DNA from: Thamnaconus septentrionalis
Taxonomy: Eukaryota; Chordata; Actinopteri; Tetraodontiformes; Monacanthidae
Assembly: GCA_009823395.1 (NCBI GenBank)
Contig: CM020514.1
Coordinates: 3,494,966 to 3,558,965 of the forward strand
Direction of reading: 5' to 3'
Length of the DNA: 64,000 bases
The first letter of the stretch is position 1. Every line of letters starts with the position of its first letter. This document shows positions 1 to 54,030 of this stretch, in pieces. The notes under the pieces are model-generated. The model was not told the origin of the DNA. It searched no databases and saw only the letters and a list, made by a program, of their open reading frames with translations. A program made the position numbers and the translations under genes.

Positions 1-2195
<2,195 letters not shown>

Positions 2196-2211
2196 ATGCT
2201 TTGTCATTTCC

Positions 2212-3075
2212 TTTATTTCAACTATGAATAATTAATATACAGTAGAGACATCTGTTCTTCCAGCTGTGCTGCTCTATTCTTATTCATCCCGCCGGTTTTG
2301 TTTTTACATCAGAGCATTACACAATGCAATTTTCAAGAAACACATTTATTCTACCTGAAAATATAGACAGCAAAGAAATTCCACAGGGATACACAAAGTG
2401 CAAATGTCGTTATGGCTGTGATTATGGGCATAGCAATCTCTGGTAAATGCTGTAAGTGCAGTCAGCTGATATAATAAATGCCTCGAGTCTTCTGAAGCAC
2501 CCTGGAATCTCCAATCATGAGTTTAAAACGCATACTTGAGAAAAACTTTAAACAATTTAATGACTTTCAGTCCTCAGCGGTCCTTTCAAAACATCCCCAA
2601 ACCTGACACGCTCTGAGCTGAGCAACGTTCAGTGAAGACACATGAGGCACCTTCCCAACAATACAACATAATGAAAGATACAACAGCGTCCAGGGAAGTA
2701 TTTAAGGGCATCACCAATGGCATGAAGGTGATTTTAAATATGCTCAATGTGATACACATTTGTGCACGCCATGTCAGATTGGTATAAATAAATCACTTTT
2801 AAAAGGCAACATTCCAAAAAAATATACATACATTTCTGAATAAATGGTATAATTTGGCTTGGAAAAAGGAGTATTTAGTGACAGCGATTGTCAAATGGAG
2901 GTACAGTATGAAAAACAATGTGCAGCTTCTGCAAGAAAAAAAACAAGGTGAAAACACGAGGCTAGAAACGAAATTCAATTTTGCTTCTTGTCATTTAACA
3001 CTCAAACTCTTGCAAGGATTCCTTCCGATTTCCCTCTGTTATAATTCATTGACATCAGATGAAGACTGTTGCAGA
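2212..3075 (-). other. fundc1: fundc1 3' UTR (probable extent)
   Basis: This sequence follows the fundc1 stop codon on the minus strand. It is AT-rich and lacks coding potential. Two minus-strand AATAAA hexamers, read as TTTATT on the plus strand, lie at 2345-2350 and 2212-2217. Either could end the transcript; the extent is inferred from these signals only. Confidence 0.5.
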
Positions 3076-4930
3076 TTAAGACGCCAAACCGAGGAGGAAT
3101 CCACCCACGAAGCCGCTTGTGACAACAATGTTTTGCTTCACAAATTCTGTCGTCTATAAGCAAAAGAGAGAGAGAGAAAAAATGTTTAAAATATGACCAT
3201 GTTAGGATAAATAATGCATCACATTTCCAGAACAATGCACAGAACTCCTCAGGAAACGTTTGCCAGCAGTGAGAGCAGGAGATGAGAAAGTCAACAATAA
3301 GAGCTAGCTTAGTGTTAGCTTGGTCGAACATTGGACCAAAATTTTTTAGTGTAAACAAAATGCCTTTAAAGCAGCAGGTTAATTGCACTCTCTTCACTGC
3401 AAATACAGTTGTGCAGTATACCTTAAAACTGTAACTCTTTAAAGTGGAAGGGTCTTATTTGCCAGTTAAGAGATTTTCTTTTTTTTTTACACATACAATA
3501 CTTGACAAAAAAAGTAGTGCTCGTAATATAGTATTGAGGGGTTTATCAGCAGTGTACTACAGGGTAATAGCTTCTTGTCACTTCTGCTGCATCGAAAACA
3601 TCAACTCACTACTCCGACAACCCGAGCTGTTTGGCAAACTGAAGAAATGGAGAATAGCAGAGGGCACAACAGATCTTACCTTGTCCACCATTGTGTTGAG
3701 CTCCGGGCCTGCCTGTTTGGTGCCTTGTTTTAACTGCTTCTTTGCCTTGTTGACGTCCTTCTCTACTCTCTTCCAGTCTACTTTGATGTAGCCAGTGTGG
3801 TTGGCTATCTACAGAAGACAGATTTTTTTTTTTTAAACAAAATAAATCACTTCCGGGGTAAGATTCACCTCGTTGTCATTCGCTCTGCGATAGGACTTTG
3901 CTCATTACGTCACTGAATCGTGAGTCGTACCTGCAACAACAGAAGACCTCCTCCTACGGATGTAGCTGCCACTTTGCCGACTTTCTGAAAGAGATACCCT
4001 ACACACCTGAAACAAATCACACCAGGAGAAATAGTTAAACGTGCCTTTCCAGCAGCATTCAGTAGTATTTCTTGAATCGTGCTGTATTAGCGCGCCGCAT
4101 TAGCAACTGCATTGGACAAGTTCATTCATATACATGACATGGTGCAAAACAAAGCCTCGTCTTCAGCGGGTTTCCGATTCGATTAATACACATTTAGATT
4201 AGCACTCAAGCTCTTGCTAGCATTTTCTCTCGGTATGCAATGTGAAGTATGAAACCAAGCATTTACCATCCACTCAGTCCACCAATGGCTATCTGCGTGC
4301 CCACGGAGTATTTCTCAGCAACAGGGCCAGAGTTACTTCCAAAGACGCGATTCCACCACCGCTGTCGTTTGGCATATTCTGTCAAATCCACGACCTTGTC
4401 GTAAATTTCCTCCTCCAGCTCTATACATGGTCAAGGAAAAGCGAGAATTGTCAATATGGAACAAATATCTGCGGACGGGATTGGACATAAATGCGGCGCC
4501 GCGGTGCTGTGAAGTTGTTCGAAACTTGGCGAAAGTGAAACATCGGGTCACCATTCCATTAACACTGCAGCTGGAAAACCCCGGTCAGTTCAGACGATTA
4601 TATTCCATCGAAATATAAATATGACCAACGACAACCCATAAAAGATAACACAGTGTCACGTTGAGGTTCTGAGACAATGTAGCAAAAGACAGAAGGTAAC
4701 AGTTGCGTTAGACGTAAGCTAAAGCTAGGAAAGCTACACCTGAAGAAGTAGTGACTACCATTGAGTAAAAGACAGAACACTGAATTACAACTGTCAGTAA
4801 TATGATAGCCAATGATAACGTAAGAAACGCAGGCATTAAAATATATATAATAATAATGAACAAGCCAAGCTGATACAAAAAAAAAAAAAAAATGTACGCA
4901 GGCCCGTTTACCCTTGCCGCGGTTCGCCAT
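3076..4930 (-). CDS. fundc1: FUN14 domain-containing protein 1, mitophagy receptor (5 coding exons)
   Basis: Coding exons on the minus strand are 4930-4912, 4420-4267, 4006-3931, 3808-3680 and 3153-3076, all with GT-AG borders and consistent phases. The product is 151 residues (human 155). FUNDC1 is an outer mitochondrial membrane protein that binds LC3/GABARAP in hypoxia-induced mitophagy. What is seen: start MANRGK; a Y13-D-K-V LC3-interaction-type motif before [17 protein letters not shown]; the FUN14 segment [17 protein letters not shown]; a glycine/leucine-rich membrane segment; the linker [20 protein letters not shown]; and the ending [18 protein letters not shown]2 is the alternative, but the tyrosine-containing motif and adjacency to kdm6a favour FUNDC1. 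The start has A at -3 and matches the family N-terminus. Its promoter is shared or adjacent to that of kdm6a. The residue before Tyr13 is Ile, where mammals carry the ULK1-site Ser17. Confidence 0.93.
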
Positions 4931-5851
4931 TTTGGAGTCCGCTGTACCACACTGGCGTGCGCGTTCGACGTCATTTGCATAGTTTGAATGGTCCCCCAAA
5001 AGATAAAAAAAAAAAAATAGAAAAAAGAAAACAAGAAAAAGAAAATTAGCAAGCAAAATTAGCATACTAACTAATATATATATATATATATTAAATATAT
5101 ATATAGGAATATATATATAGGACGTTAAAACTCAGGTGTCAATGTATCCATAAAAATAGTTTTTAAAATAAGAAAAAAATACCTTTTTTAAAAAAAAACA
5201 ACAAAACAAAACATACATGTATAATATTTCATTTTCGTTTTTCTTTTTTTTTTTCTTTTTTTTTTTTTTTTTTAACTTTAAGTGAAAAGCTAGGCTGAAC
5301 TAGACTAAATTGACAGCCGTCGTGTCCAATGGCTCACAGCCAAATGCAATTACGTAATCAAAATATACCTCGAGCAACCAATGATAGGACGGGAGGCTGG
5401 GCTTGTTGGCCCACTTGGTGTGTGCGTGAGCGTGTACGTTCGCGTGTTCGCGTCCCGTCGACTGGAGACCGTCACGTGGTCTCAAACACTGGCCGGCGAT
5501 TGGCCGCGATAAGCGGAGGGCGTGCCGACGACGGCGGCGTGCGTTTGCCTATGTGACACAATTACAACAACTTTGAACCGATGGCTTAGGGAAGTTTACG
5601 ATTTCATCAGTAACAATCACTCCTGAAATTCAACATTGTGACAACTTCACGCATAAAATTTCCTCTGGAATTACACGCCGCGTGCCGGTGCACCATGAGG
5701 AGTGTGGAAGACTTGAAGGGATCATTTCCTTGAGGATTTGGCAAGAAATACGCTACGCCCCGTTTTAGTCCTGGAGAGGTGTGCAACACATTCGTTGTTT
5801 TTGCTTTTCGTCGGAGTTGCTTGGTCCCGTTCGTCTTTTCTACACTTCTAC
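4931..5851. promoter_or_regulatory. Head-to-head intergenic region with fundc1 and kdm6a promoters
   Basis: The two start codons are 921 bp apart and diverge. The centre (about 5060-5290) is AT-rich with poly-A/T runs. From about 5390 to 5560 it is CpG-rich. CCAAT occurs at 5326-5330 and 5378-5382, its complement ATTGG at 5499-5503, and a CACGTG E-box at 5473-5478 in the context GTCACGTGGT. No TATA box is convincing. The part next to 5851 is the kdm6a 5' UTR. Whether one bidirectional promoter or two separate ones drive the pair cannot be told from sequence. Confidence 0.65.
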
Positions 5852-45763
<39,912 letters not shown>

Positions 45764-46790
45764 TGGTGAGAGACTGTTTCTCCGAAAGACGGTTTCAACC
45801 CAAACAGACTCAGCCGGTGAAAATTCTCCGGGAAAAACCTTTAGTCTTTTTTTCTGATATTCAGGAAGTAAGCCGGCACTCCTCAAACAGTGCTCTGTAG
45901 CTATCCTATAAAAGACAGCTGCGTCAAGCTGTGTCTATGCAACCTAGCCCAAAGTGGCATGTCTCCCCCTAGTGGACTGGAGGGGGATGGCAGCTTTTCC
46001 CTGTCGACATGACCAGACTGTTCTACTGCTGGCCCAGCTGGACTCTGCTATAATAAAACCACACAAACGTCACATAGATATGCTGAATGGAAAGTTCTTG
46101 TATATATTATGTTTTGCTCTCGACATCATCATCACACAAAGACTACTGATGTTTTATCTTTCCATTTTTGTATTCTGTTTGTGAATCTTACACACGAGAT
46201 TTTTCCCATCTCTCCAAAAAAAGAAAAAAAAAGAGGCATTAGCATAGCTGGTCTTTTTCTATGGCAGACCCCCCCCCCGTTTGATCCAGGAAGCAAGAAT
46301 CAACTGTTCTTTGTAATGTGAATAGTTGCGTGAAACAGTTCCCCCACCCCCATCATTATTAGTTTTCATGAAGTGAATCTGTATCATTTTATTTTATTTT
46401 ACTGGAACTATGATGAGTCTTTTTTTTTTCCCTGATGGGAGAGGAATTTTTTGTTAGACAAACAGCGAAGTCACAGAGAAAAAGGGTTGCACATTGACAA
46501 AAGAGTGAACTTTTGATTTGTGTTTTTTTTTTGTATGTAAATTTACATTATTTATAAATGCATATTTATTGCTTGAGAATACTTGTTGATGGAATGCTGT
46601 AATTTTTCCAGAGTACCTGCCATTAAATTTGAAGGAGCCTTGTGATTTTCAGCACAGCCCCTGATACATTTTCTATATAAATAAAACTGCTTAGTAAGCA
46701 TTGTACAGAGACCTTACCTTAAAATGGGTTTATTGTTTGAAGGATGTTTTATGAGTCAATAAACAAGAACTTTATTTATTTTGGCTTCTT
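45764..46790 (+). other. kdm6a: kdm6a 3' UTR with two poly(A) signals
   Basis: After TGA the sequence loses coding potential and becomes AT-rich. AATAAA occurs at 46680-46685 and 46758-46763. The second is followed by T-rich sequence, so cleavage near 46780 is likely. ATTTA motifs are present around 46540-46575. The extent is inferred from signals only. Confidence 0.75.
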
Positions 46791-46969
46791 TGCATTGCTT
46801 GATTCAGAATCACTTTTACACTTGCTATATACAACACAGTCTCTTGTGTGATTACTTGTTGGCTGACCCAAATTTTATGTAGTAGGTTGAGTCACAATTT
46901 CATTGTACACTGGTGCAAATCCGTTGGTCATCAAATATGCTCGTCAGAGGTTAAAGTGTTAAATATTTC

Positions 46970-47240
46970 AAGATTTTGAAGAAGAAACGGCGACATCAAG
47001 AGGTTACATTTTAGATTGCAGTCCCTTTCACTCTCCTGCCCCCTCCTGAGCTTGCCAGTTAACTACGGTGGCCTAAATCTTGAAGTCTTGTCCACCTTTG
47101 TTGGTATTTGAAGACGCGAGCAGTCACCCTAAATATGAAACGCACTCACCAGCTGGATTGTCCACACCAGGCTTCCTTAGAAATGTGGTGGTGCAAGATG
47201 GCAGCTATCTGGAAGCAAGACCCCTGATCTTTGTATATTC
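46970..47240. repeat. Internal fragment related to the 34926-35589 element
   Basis: Shares AGATTTTGAAGAAGA, CGGCGACATCAAG, CTCCTGAGCTTGCCAGT, and GGATTGTCCACACCAGGCTT with the intron 17 element, but without its terminal inverted repeats. Confidence 0.75.
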
Positions 47241-47395
47241 TTACGTATAAATAAGGTGTAAGGGTAGGACAACCAAATTGGTTTCTGTGTGAAGGCACTG
47301 AGGGAATGATTTTTTTCCTGTACCTGATGCAACACTGTAATCACTTTGATTCAAAATAAGCATGTAACCATGAACAGACCCACGCGATGCTAGAC

Positions 47396-47553
47396 TATCG
47401 TTAGCCTAATAGCATAATTGCCCAAGTCATTTTTGGCCAAATTGTGATATCTGCCTAACTTTACCAATGTGCTTTATAAAAAAAAAATGTGTTTTTTCTT
47501 GTTTTCCGAAAACTTTCAAATATGATTTAGGCAACTATGCTATTAGGCTAACT
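47396..47553. mobile_element. Long-TIR mini-element, family B copy 3
   Basis: Termini CGTTAGCCTAATAGCATAAT and GCAACTATGCTATTAGGCTAA. This is the cleanest of the three copies and lies downstream of kdm6a. Confidence 0.82.
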
Positions 47554-48817
47554 GTATGTAACAAGGAAGCATGTCATCTAAGATGTGATGCCGTGTTATA
47601 GTTGGGATATCATGCAACTACATGCACCCAAACAGAATAAAATGACCACACTGGCTGCATGGAAAGCCACCAGAGACTCGACATTCTTCTGAGCTCTCAT
47701 CATCTGTAATTTGCAAAAACGAGGCCAGCTTTTCCAAATGAATGAGCAAGGAGGGCCAAATTAAAACCGTCAGGCTCCACTTGTTTAAAATGGGTAAAAT
47801 AAATAAATAAATAAAAAGAAAATTCCAGTCAGGTCAGAGTACAGCTGTACTTATGTGTTCAAATAGACAGGTAAAATGAAAAGCCTTCGAGATAAACCAG
47901 ACCTGCACTGGGCGGCTGCATTAGTGAGAACGGTGGAACTAATGGCGGTAAATGCATGAAAGCAGTTTGCCTCCTCGGTGGTCAGCTACAAAAAGATTTG
48001 ACAGTCTGCATCGCAGTAAGGTCGCATGTGAAACTCAATTGCACATTTTAATATTCAGATGGCTGACGTGATGATCAAACAATCGGCACAGCCCCGTTTC
48101 ATGTCGCCTCACTGCGGCCGCTGGGTTTGTTTTCAGCACCGCAGCACTGTGGGTCAGTGCACTGGGGCGTTTGTGCACAATGTTCTGGGGGCTTCCTTCA
48201 AATTGTGTTCTGAACTTGCACCTCGTAGTTCTGAAGCAAACATGCCCGAGTCAGATCCCTGCAAAAATAACAAAGAGCGAGTCCCTCATTAAATGTCCCC
48301 GTGGTGCGTTCAGTGGACCGGCTCTGTGGGGGGGGGAGCCGTTTTCATCTGAATAAAGACGACGAAGACACTGAAAAATTGCTGTTTGATGTTTCTCTCT
48401 CTGATCAATCGGGTTTTTATTTCTATTTTTTTATTTATTTATTTTTATTTTTTTTTTGTGTGTGTGTGTGTGTGTGACATCGTCCGCTCCAATGCCAGTA
48501 GGTTACGGCGTGTGATTAGTGAACGGTGCACAACTGCATTTTTATGTGTGTGTGCGCGCAGCAAAACGTTCCCTGCACGGCGGTCCAAAAAAAGACCTAA
48601 AGATGCTATGATTTACAGGAGGCTAAAAGAGGAAGTCGGACCGTTGTCGGTTTGTAAAAGAGGAACAGAAAACATTTCCTTCCTCGTAGTGTATTTGCGC
48701 TTTGAGACTGTATACTGCGCAACCTACTTTCATGTTCAGTCAGTCAGTCACCTACTGTAAAAAAAAAAGACAAAAACAAAAGCTTGAATATGCAATTTGG
48801 GAATGAGAATTACCTTG

Positions 48818-48858
<41 letters not shown>

Positions 48859-49000
48859 GTGTGGGGTGTGGGGGGTAAATCAATTCATGTTAGAATCACG
48901 ATTGTCGATTAATAAACGTTGAAGGACGACTTTTATTCAAATTTCCTCCATTTCTCTGTGCACGCTCACAGGCCCCATACACAGTGTTGCGATGAGCTGT
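47554..49000. other. Intergenic stretch without recognised genes
   Basis: Two overlapping plus-strand frames near 48059-48356 resemble no family. A poly-T/TTTATT run and a GT run lie at 48420-48478, and a second GT microsatellite at 48819-48856. Nothing else is identifiable. Confidence 0.5.
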
Positions 49001-49080
49001 CAATCAATCAATCAATCAATCAATCAGTCAATCAACTTTTATTTGTTAAGCGCTAAATCACAGCCAACGCGCTTTGGGAA
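49001..49080. repeat. (CAAT)n run with LINE-tail-like flank
   Basis: CAAT repeats are followed by CAACTTTTATTTGTTAAGCG and GCGCTTTGGGAAA, resembling a common fish repeat tail. Confidence 0.5.
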
Positions 49081-49278
49081 ACCCAACTGAATCACTCAGT
49101 GGTTACTTCCGCACGATGTGGCCCGTAGAGCTTCTGCACTTTCCATCATTTCATGGTTCCATCTTTAACTCACGTGATGCATCAAGCAATCTGCCAGGCT
49201 GTGACGTCACCCTGGGATTAAACTCTTTTCTGAAGATTTTCAGGTTCTTTAAAAAAATAAATTAAAAAATCCATGACT

Positions 49279-49409
<131 letters not shown>

Positions 49410-52300
49410 CAATTATTCAATATCAATTAATATCAAAGTACTACCTAAGGCAATAACTGAGTACATCAACGTTAAAACCAATATGAGCTCTATCACTACT
49501 GTTTAAATGTCCATAGTATGCAAGATTCACCTTCCTGATGTTTTCTGTCAATAATGTGTTTCTAGTCGGTTAACTTCCCACAGATGATAGTTCATTCTTT
49601 ACTTCTTATGCTTGCTTCACTTCTCAGGAAATCTGAGCACAGCTCTCAGTTACGGAAATCAAACTGAGGCGCTGATGCCTCACAGGGATCCTTCTCCCAC
49701 GTTTGTCCCTTAGCCTTCATTCATGCGTCCTGCGGCTTCACATGTCACAGTGAATTCACATTTTGTCACTTTAGTGTCAGTGTGCAGTGTCTTGTTGCGC
49801 CGGCTTTCTGCACCTCCGCTGGATGGTGTCTGGACAGGAACATGTAAGGAACAGCCTAGCTTGTAGACACTTAAAAAAAAGAAAAAAAAGAAGGTACTTC
49901 CAACTGGAGGTTGGAAGGTTACAATATTTGTAGGATGGAACCAGGATACACCCTGGTTAAGTTATCTCTGGGCCACATCGAAAGACCAATAACCATTCAC
50001 ACACTAGACTCAAAGACCCATGAAAGCTGGTGGCTAACACATACACACACTCGCTGTCTGTGTCTTCCCACACACACAAACACACACACACACACACATA
50101 TATATTTTTTTCCTTTAAACACCCGCTGTAATAATTGATGGGGTTCAAACATTTATGTCTTTTGTGACAGTTTTTAAAGGTTCAGTTTAGAAAATGAATG
50201 TACATAATTATCTTTTATGTCAACACGTGTGAGTGCCATTAAAGCTATTAATGCAGCTCAACCATCAATCAACCCTGCGGGAGGAGAGATTTCAGCAGAG
50301 CGTTGCTGCTTCACAACACAAACAGCTCCCCTCTCTTTCTCTCCAGAGGGAACATAATGACGCTGAAATGAATTCATAGCGCTAAATGAATAAATCAGAA
50401 ACGGTGTACAATGGCGGCTTTAAATATTGTAATCATTGCACCTGGCCAAGAGAGATGAATGGTGCATTTCAAAAGGAGGAAACACAGGATTGGTTAAAAA
50501 AAAACAAAAAACAAAGATGTTGCAACGTTATGGACGACGGTGTAATGAAATCAAAAACCAAGTAGTCACTGGTTTTTGTGAACATGCTTCCATCCGTTCC
50601 CCATCACTGCACTCAGAGTCAATCCGAACTTAGAGCCTTTTTTTTTTTTTTTTTTTTAGCTGCCAATAAGCCCAACGTTCATGTGTTTGTATGTACTGTA
50701 CTCGTTGAGTGTTTGTGCGATACCCCAAAAGGCCAGCAGATGGGCACATTGAGCTGATAAGGAACAGTAAAACCCAGTGAGGCAGAAACTGCAGAGTTAA
50801 TTGTGTTGTCAAGCCGAGCGTGAGCTGGTCTTGTCAGCCTCACACGTCTTTACCTGTGGATTCCCAACATCAAGGACAAAGTTGAGAAGATTCGTGTTAA
50901 AAAAAAAAAAAAAAAAGTCAGTTAGAATGTAAATGTGCGGTATGGTATATGGCAATTCAAAGGTTTCACTGCCGAGCTGCGACGCTACACTCCCTACGCT
51001 AAAACAGACAAGCTAACAAGTCAAAAGGGGGATTTGTCATTACCTGAGTTTTTATTTAGGATGAATACTTGTTCAGTACTTTTAGTATAAGAAAGCTGTT
51101 ATTATGTTAAAGTAAACTGTAAAGTTACAAATTGCTGTGTATTTGTTCTTGAATGAAACAATAGGAGACAACTGCGTTGTCACAACTGTTGTTGTGTTGG
51201 TAAATATGCAGAGAATGTATTTGTTAATTACCTTGGGGCCATTGCCAGTTTTGATATTGAAATAATGCGGTCTTTTTGTTTAAACATACACAGTGACCGC
51301 AGGGCTAAATAGGGGGGTGGAGGGCGGTTGAGGGTTTTATATGCGGAAAACCCATACATAAGACTCTACTCTCTCTTGAACCATGATTTGGTGAGCAATG
51401 TTTTTAGAAATGTCAGAATATAGTCAGTTGACTCCTCCATAAAAGATGCTCACATCCCAAGCAACAATAGGCAGATGTTTTTTTTGACAGTGTTTGGACA
51501 AAGAATGTCTAAGAGTAGGCATACCAACACTACATCTGTCAGATTCCACACAAAACTTTCCATTTAGCCCTGAAGATACACGCCAATCAAGCCAGTCGGC
51601 TTTGATGCTGCATTGTGATGTAGCCATTGTTCTGGCTTACTGAGTCTCAGGGCGGTCATCACTCTCCTCTTGCAGATACATTAAAATTAAAAACTAACAG
51701 TCTAACAAAAATAAGCTTAAAACAAGCAGATGACCTTCAGCCATTAAGTGTGAATGGTCTGGGGGGGAAAAAAAATCATAATGATAGCATTAAAATCGGA
51801 TGCCTTTGGTCCTCCTTGGTGCCCGCATCAATTAACAATGAAGCCATTACCCTGAGCTCCTTTTCTAACTTTAGAGAGTGCATAAGTGTTCATTGTTCTT
51901 TCCACATGACGTTCATTGTGCTTTTGTAACAAAATGAGTGGCTCATGCGGGATCATTTTGCTGCTGCAGAGCCTGAATGCACTATGCTTGACAGCTATTT
52001 CATTATCATAACCACAGGTGGCTTCATTGGCGACTGACAACTGAGAGACTGACAAGCACTTTTGCCAATACACCTTTAATTTATTCCTTGCACATTTTGA
52101 ACTTTAATTTTTTTTTTTTTTTTAAAAGAAATTTGTTGGCAGGCTTCGTTTCCTCTCCCTTAAAACACTTATATTTACAAAAAGAAGTGGAGAAGCAGAT
52201 TAAATTTTTTTTTTTTTTAAAGACAGAAGTCATTAAAATGTGAAGCTGGCACATGGCCCTTTCTAAATATGTATTTATTTAACAGTTTAAATTTTCTACA
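49410..52300. other. Intergenic stretch without recognised genes
   Basis: Contains a CA microsatellite (about 50067-50098), poly-T (50638-50657), poly-A (50899-50916) and otherwise unremarkable AT-rich sequence. No conserved protein segment was recognised in any frame. Confidence 0.5.
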
Positions 52301-52309
52301 CTGATCACC

Positions 52310-54030
52310 TTCATCTTTCAAAACCTACGTACCTTGTAGCTCGTCGTCAACCATGCGTCTGCAGTGTGGGTCGCAGGGGCAGGAGGGAAGAGAAAACCGA
52401 GTGATTTGTTCAAAATGTGACCTTGGAGGAAAATAAGGAAGCACAGAGCAGACTCTCTCTCCATCAGCATAGGGACTCGATGGCCCCCTGCAGATACCTC
52501 GGGGCACAGATCTACAAAACTCATGTGAACTGGTTGGGCAAACTCCCATGAGCCCTCCAGCACCTTGAAGACAGTCATCGTTCCATGGCCAGGATGAAAA
52601 TTGCGTTGTTCCTCCACAATCAGAGGTTCAACCGTCCATCGGACCCTGGAGTAGATTTTACCGGTGAGGCTGAGGAGTGTGATCCCATGGTAGTTTGAAC
52701 AAACCCTCTTAGTCACCTTCTTAAAAATGGGCACTAAAAATCTGATGAAAACTTGGGCTTTCAGAGAAAACCTCAAAGAGACCCCACTTCTTCTCTGCTC
52801 TTCCTTTACTGGTTGAGCTTAATAAGAGCGAGAAGTGGCAGACCCTAATTAATACAGATGCTTGGTGAAGGTGGTAACAACCACCCATCACCACCCCATT
52901 CTGCCACGCCAGTGGAACCTCCCCTTATGTCCATGCAACGTTGCAGAGAAGTGTCAACAAGGACGGTCCTGCAACATCCAGAGCCTTGATGTAACCTGGG
53001 CAGATTTCAGTTAAAGCTCTGCTACAAGTGGGAGTTAAAGACCAATCTGACAGGTTTGTTCACTAGCTATTCCCAGAAACCCTCACTCAATTGTTTGGAT
53101 CCACCAGTTCTGTGTGGCATCCACCTTCCCTGTCACCTAATCCAACCCACCATCAGATGGTAATCAGTTGACAACTCTGCACCTCGCCTCACCCAAGTGT
53201 CCAGTAAAAACGGCCGAAGGTCTGATGAAACAATCCCAAAGTCGATCATCGACCTCTGGCTTAGGCCATCCTCGTGCCAAGTGCGCTGGTGGAGAACCTT
53301 GTGCTGGAACACGGTGTTAGTTGTGAACAAACTTCAACTTGCACAGAAGTCCAAAAATTGACCAACGCTCTGGTTCCGACCGGGCAGGCCATTCCTCCCA
53401 ATCAGGCCCTTTGAGGTCATGCTGCCACTTCCAATGTGGGCGTTGAAGTCCCCCAGGTCCGAGGCCTGTGGTTTGCGGGCTATCCAGTACCAGTCCCAAG
53501 GACTCCGAAAAGGGTAGTTACTTTGACTGCTGTTTCAAGGCCTAATCTCTGACTCGGTGGTGAATGAAACCCTTTCGTCCACCCATGAGGACCCCAATGA
53601 AGACACAGAAAGCTGGGGAGCAATTTAGAACCTCATACCTGTCCTCCACCTATCCCTATGAGAAACTCCAGCACAGTAGAGAAAGTGCAACCCCTCTCAA
53701 GGACTCGGCTTACGCAACTGTCGCTATGTGTAGCGGTGAGGCCAACTACATCTAGCTAGTATTGGCCAACCCTTCCACCAGCTCCAGCTCCTTCTTTGGC
53801 AACGTTGTATGTGCCAACAGTCAGCTTCCATAATCAGGGATGAGTGTAGGTGAGTGTAACCAGAATGCACTGTAGGTTGGCCCCCTGTCGAATCTACACT
53901 CTGTCTCTGCTTTGGACTGGGCTCCACCAGGTGATTGCCTGATGCCCCCCATTCCCAAGGGCAAGGTACACATGGATCCTGTTCTCTCTATATAACCTTT
54001 CATTGGGGTCTTCTGAACCGCTCTTTGTCT
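52310..54030 (-). mobile_element. Degenerate non-LTR retrotransposon (LINE), endonuclease to reverse transcriptase
   Basis: Read on the minus strand, scattered frames give, in order, an endonuclease start resembling GTYNVAK, then DFNAHIGSG and GRNGLPGRN in shifting frames. Next is QRSMIDFGIVSSDLRP with RRGAELSTDYHLMVGWIR (53330-53133), and finally a reverse transcriptase piece (52776-52318) with CSNYHGITLLSLTGKIYSRV and VLEGSWEFAQPVHMSFVDL. The catalytic core after FVDL is decayed, and stop codons and frameshifts separate the parts. The element is clearly inactive. Part of the reverse transcriptase and the segment between domains are missing, since full elements are several kilobases long. 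Confidence 0.88.

Noticed and set aside
48996..49032. CRISPR-like direct repeats
   Set aside because: They are a simple CAAT tandem repeat without spacers, in a vertebrate genome.
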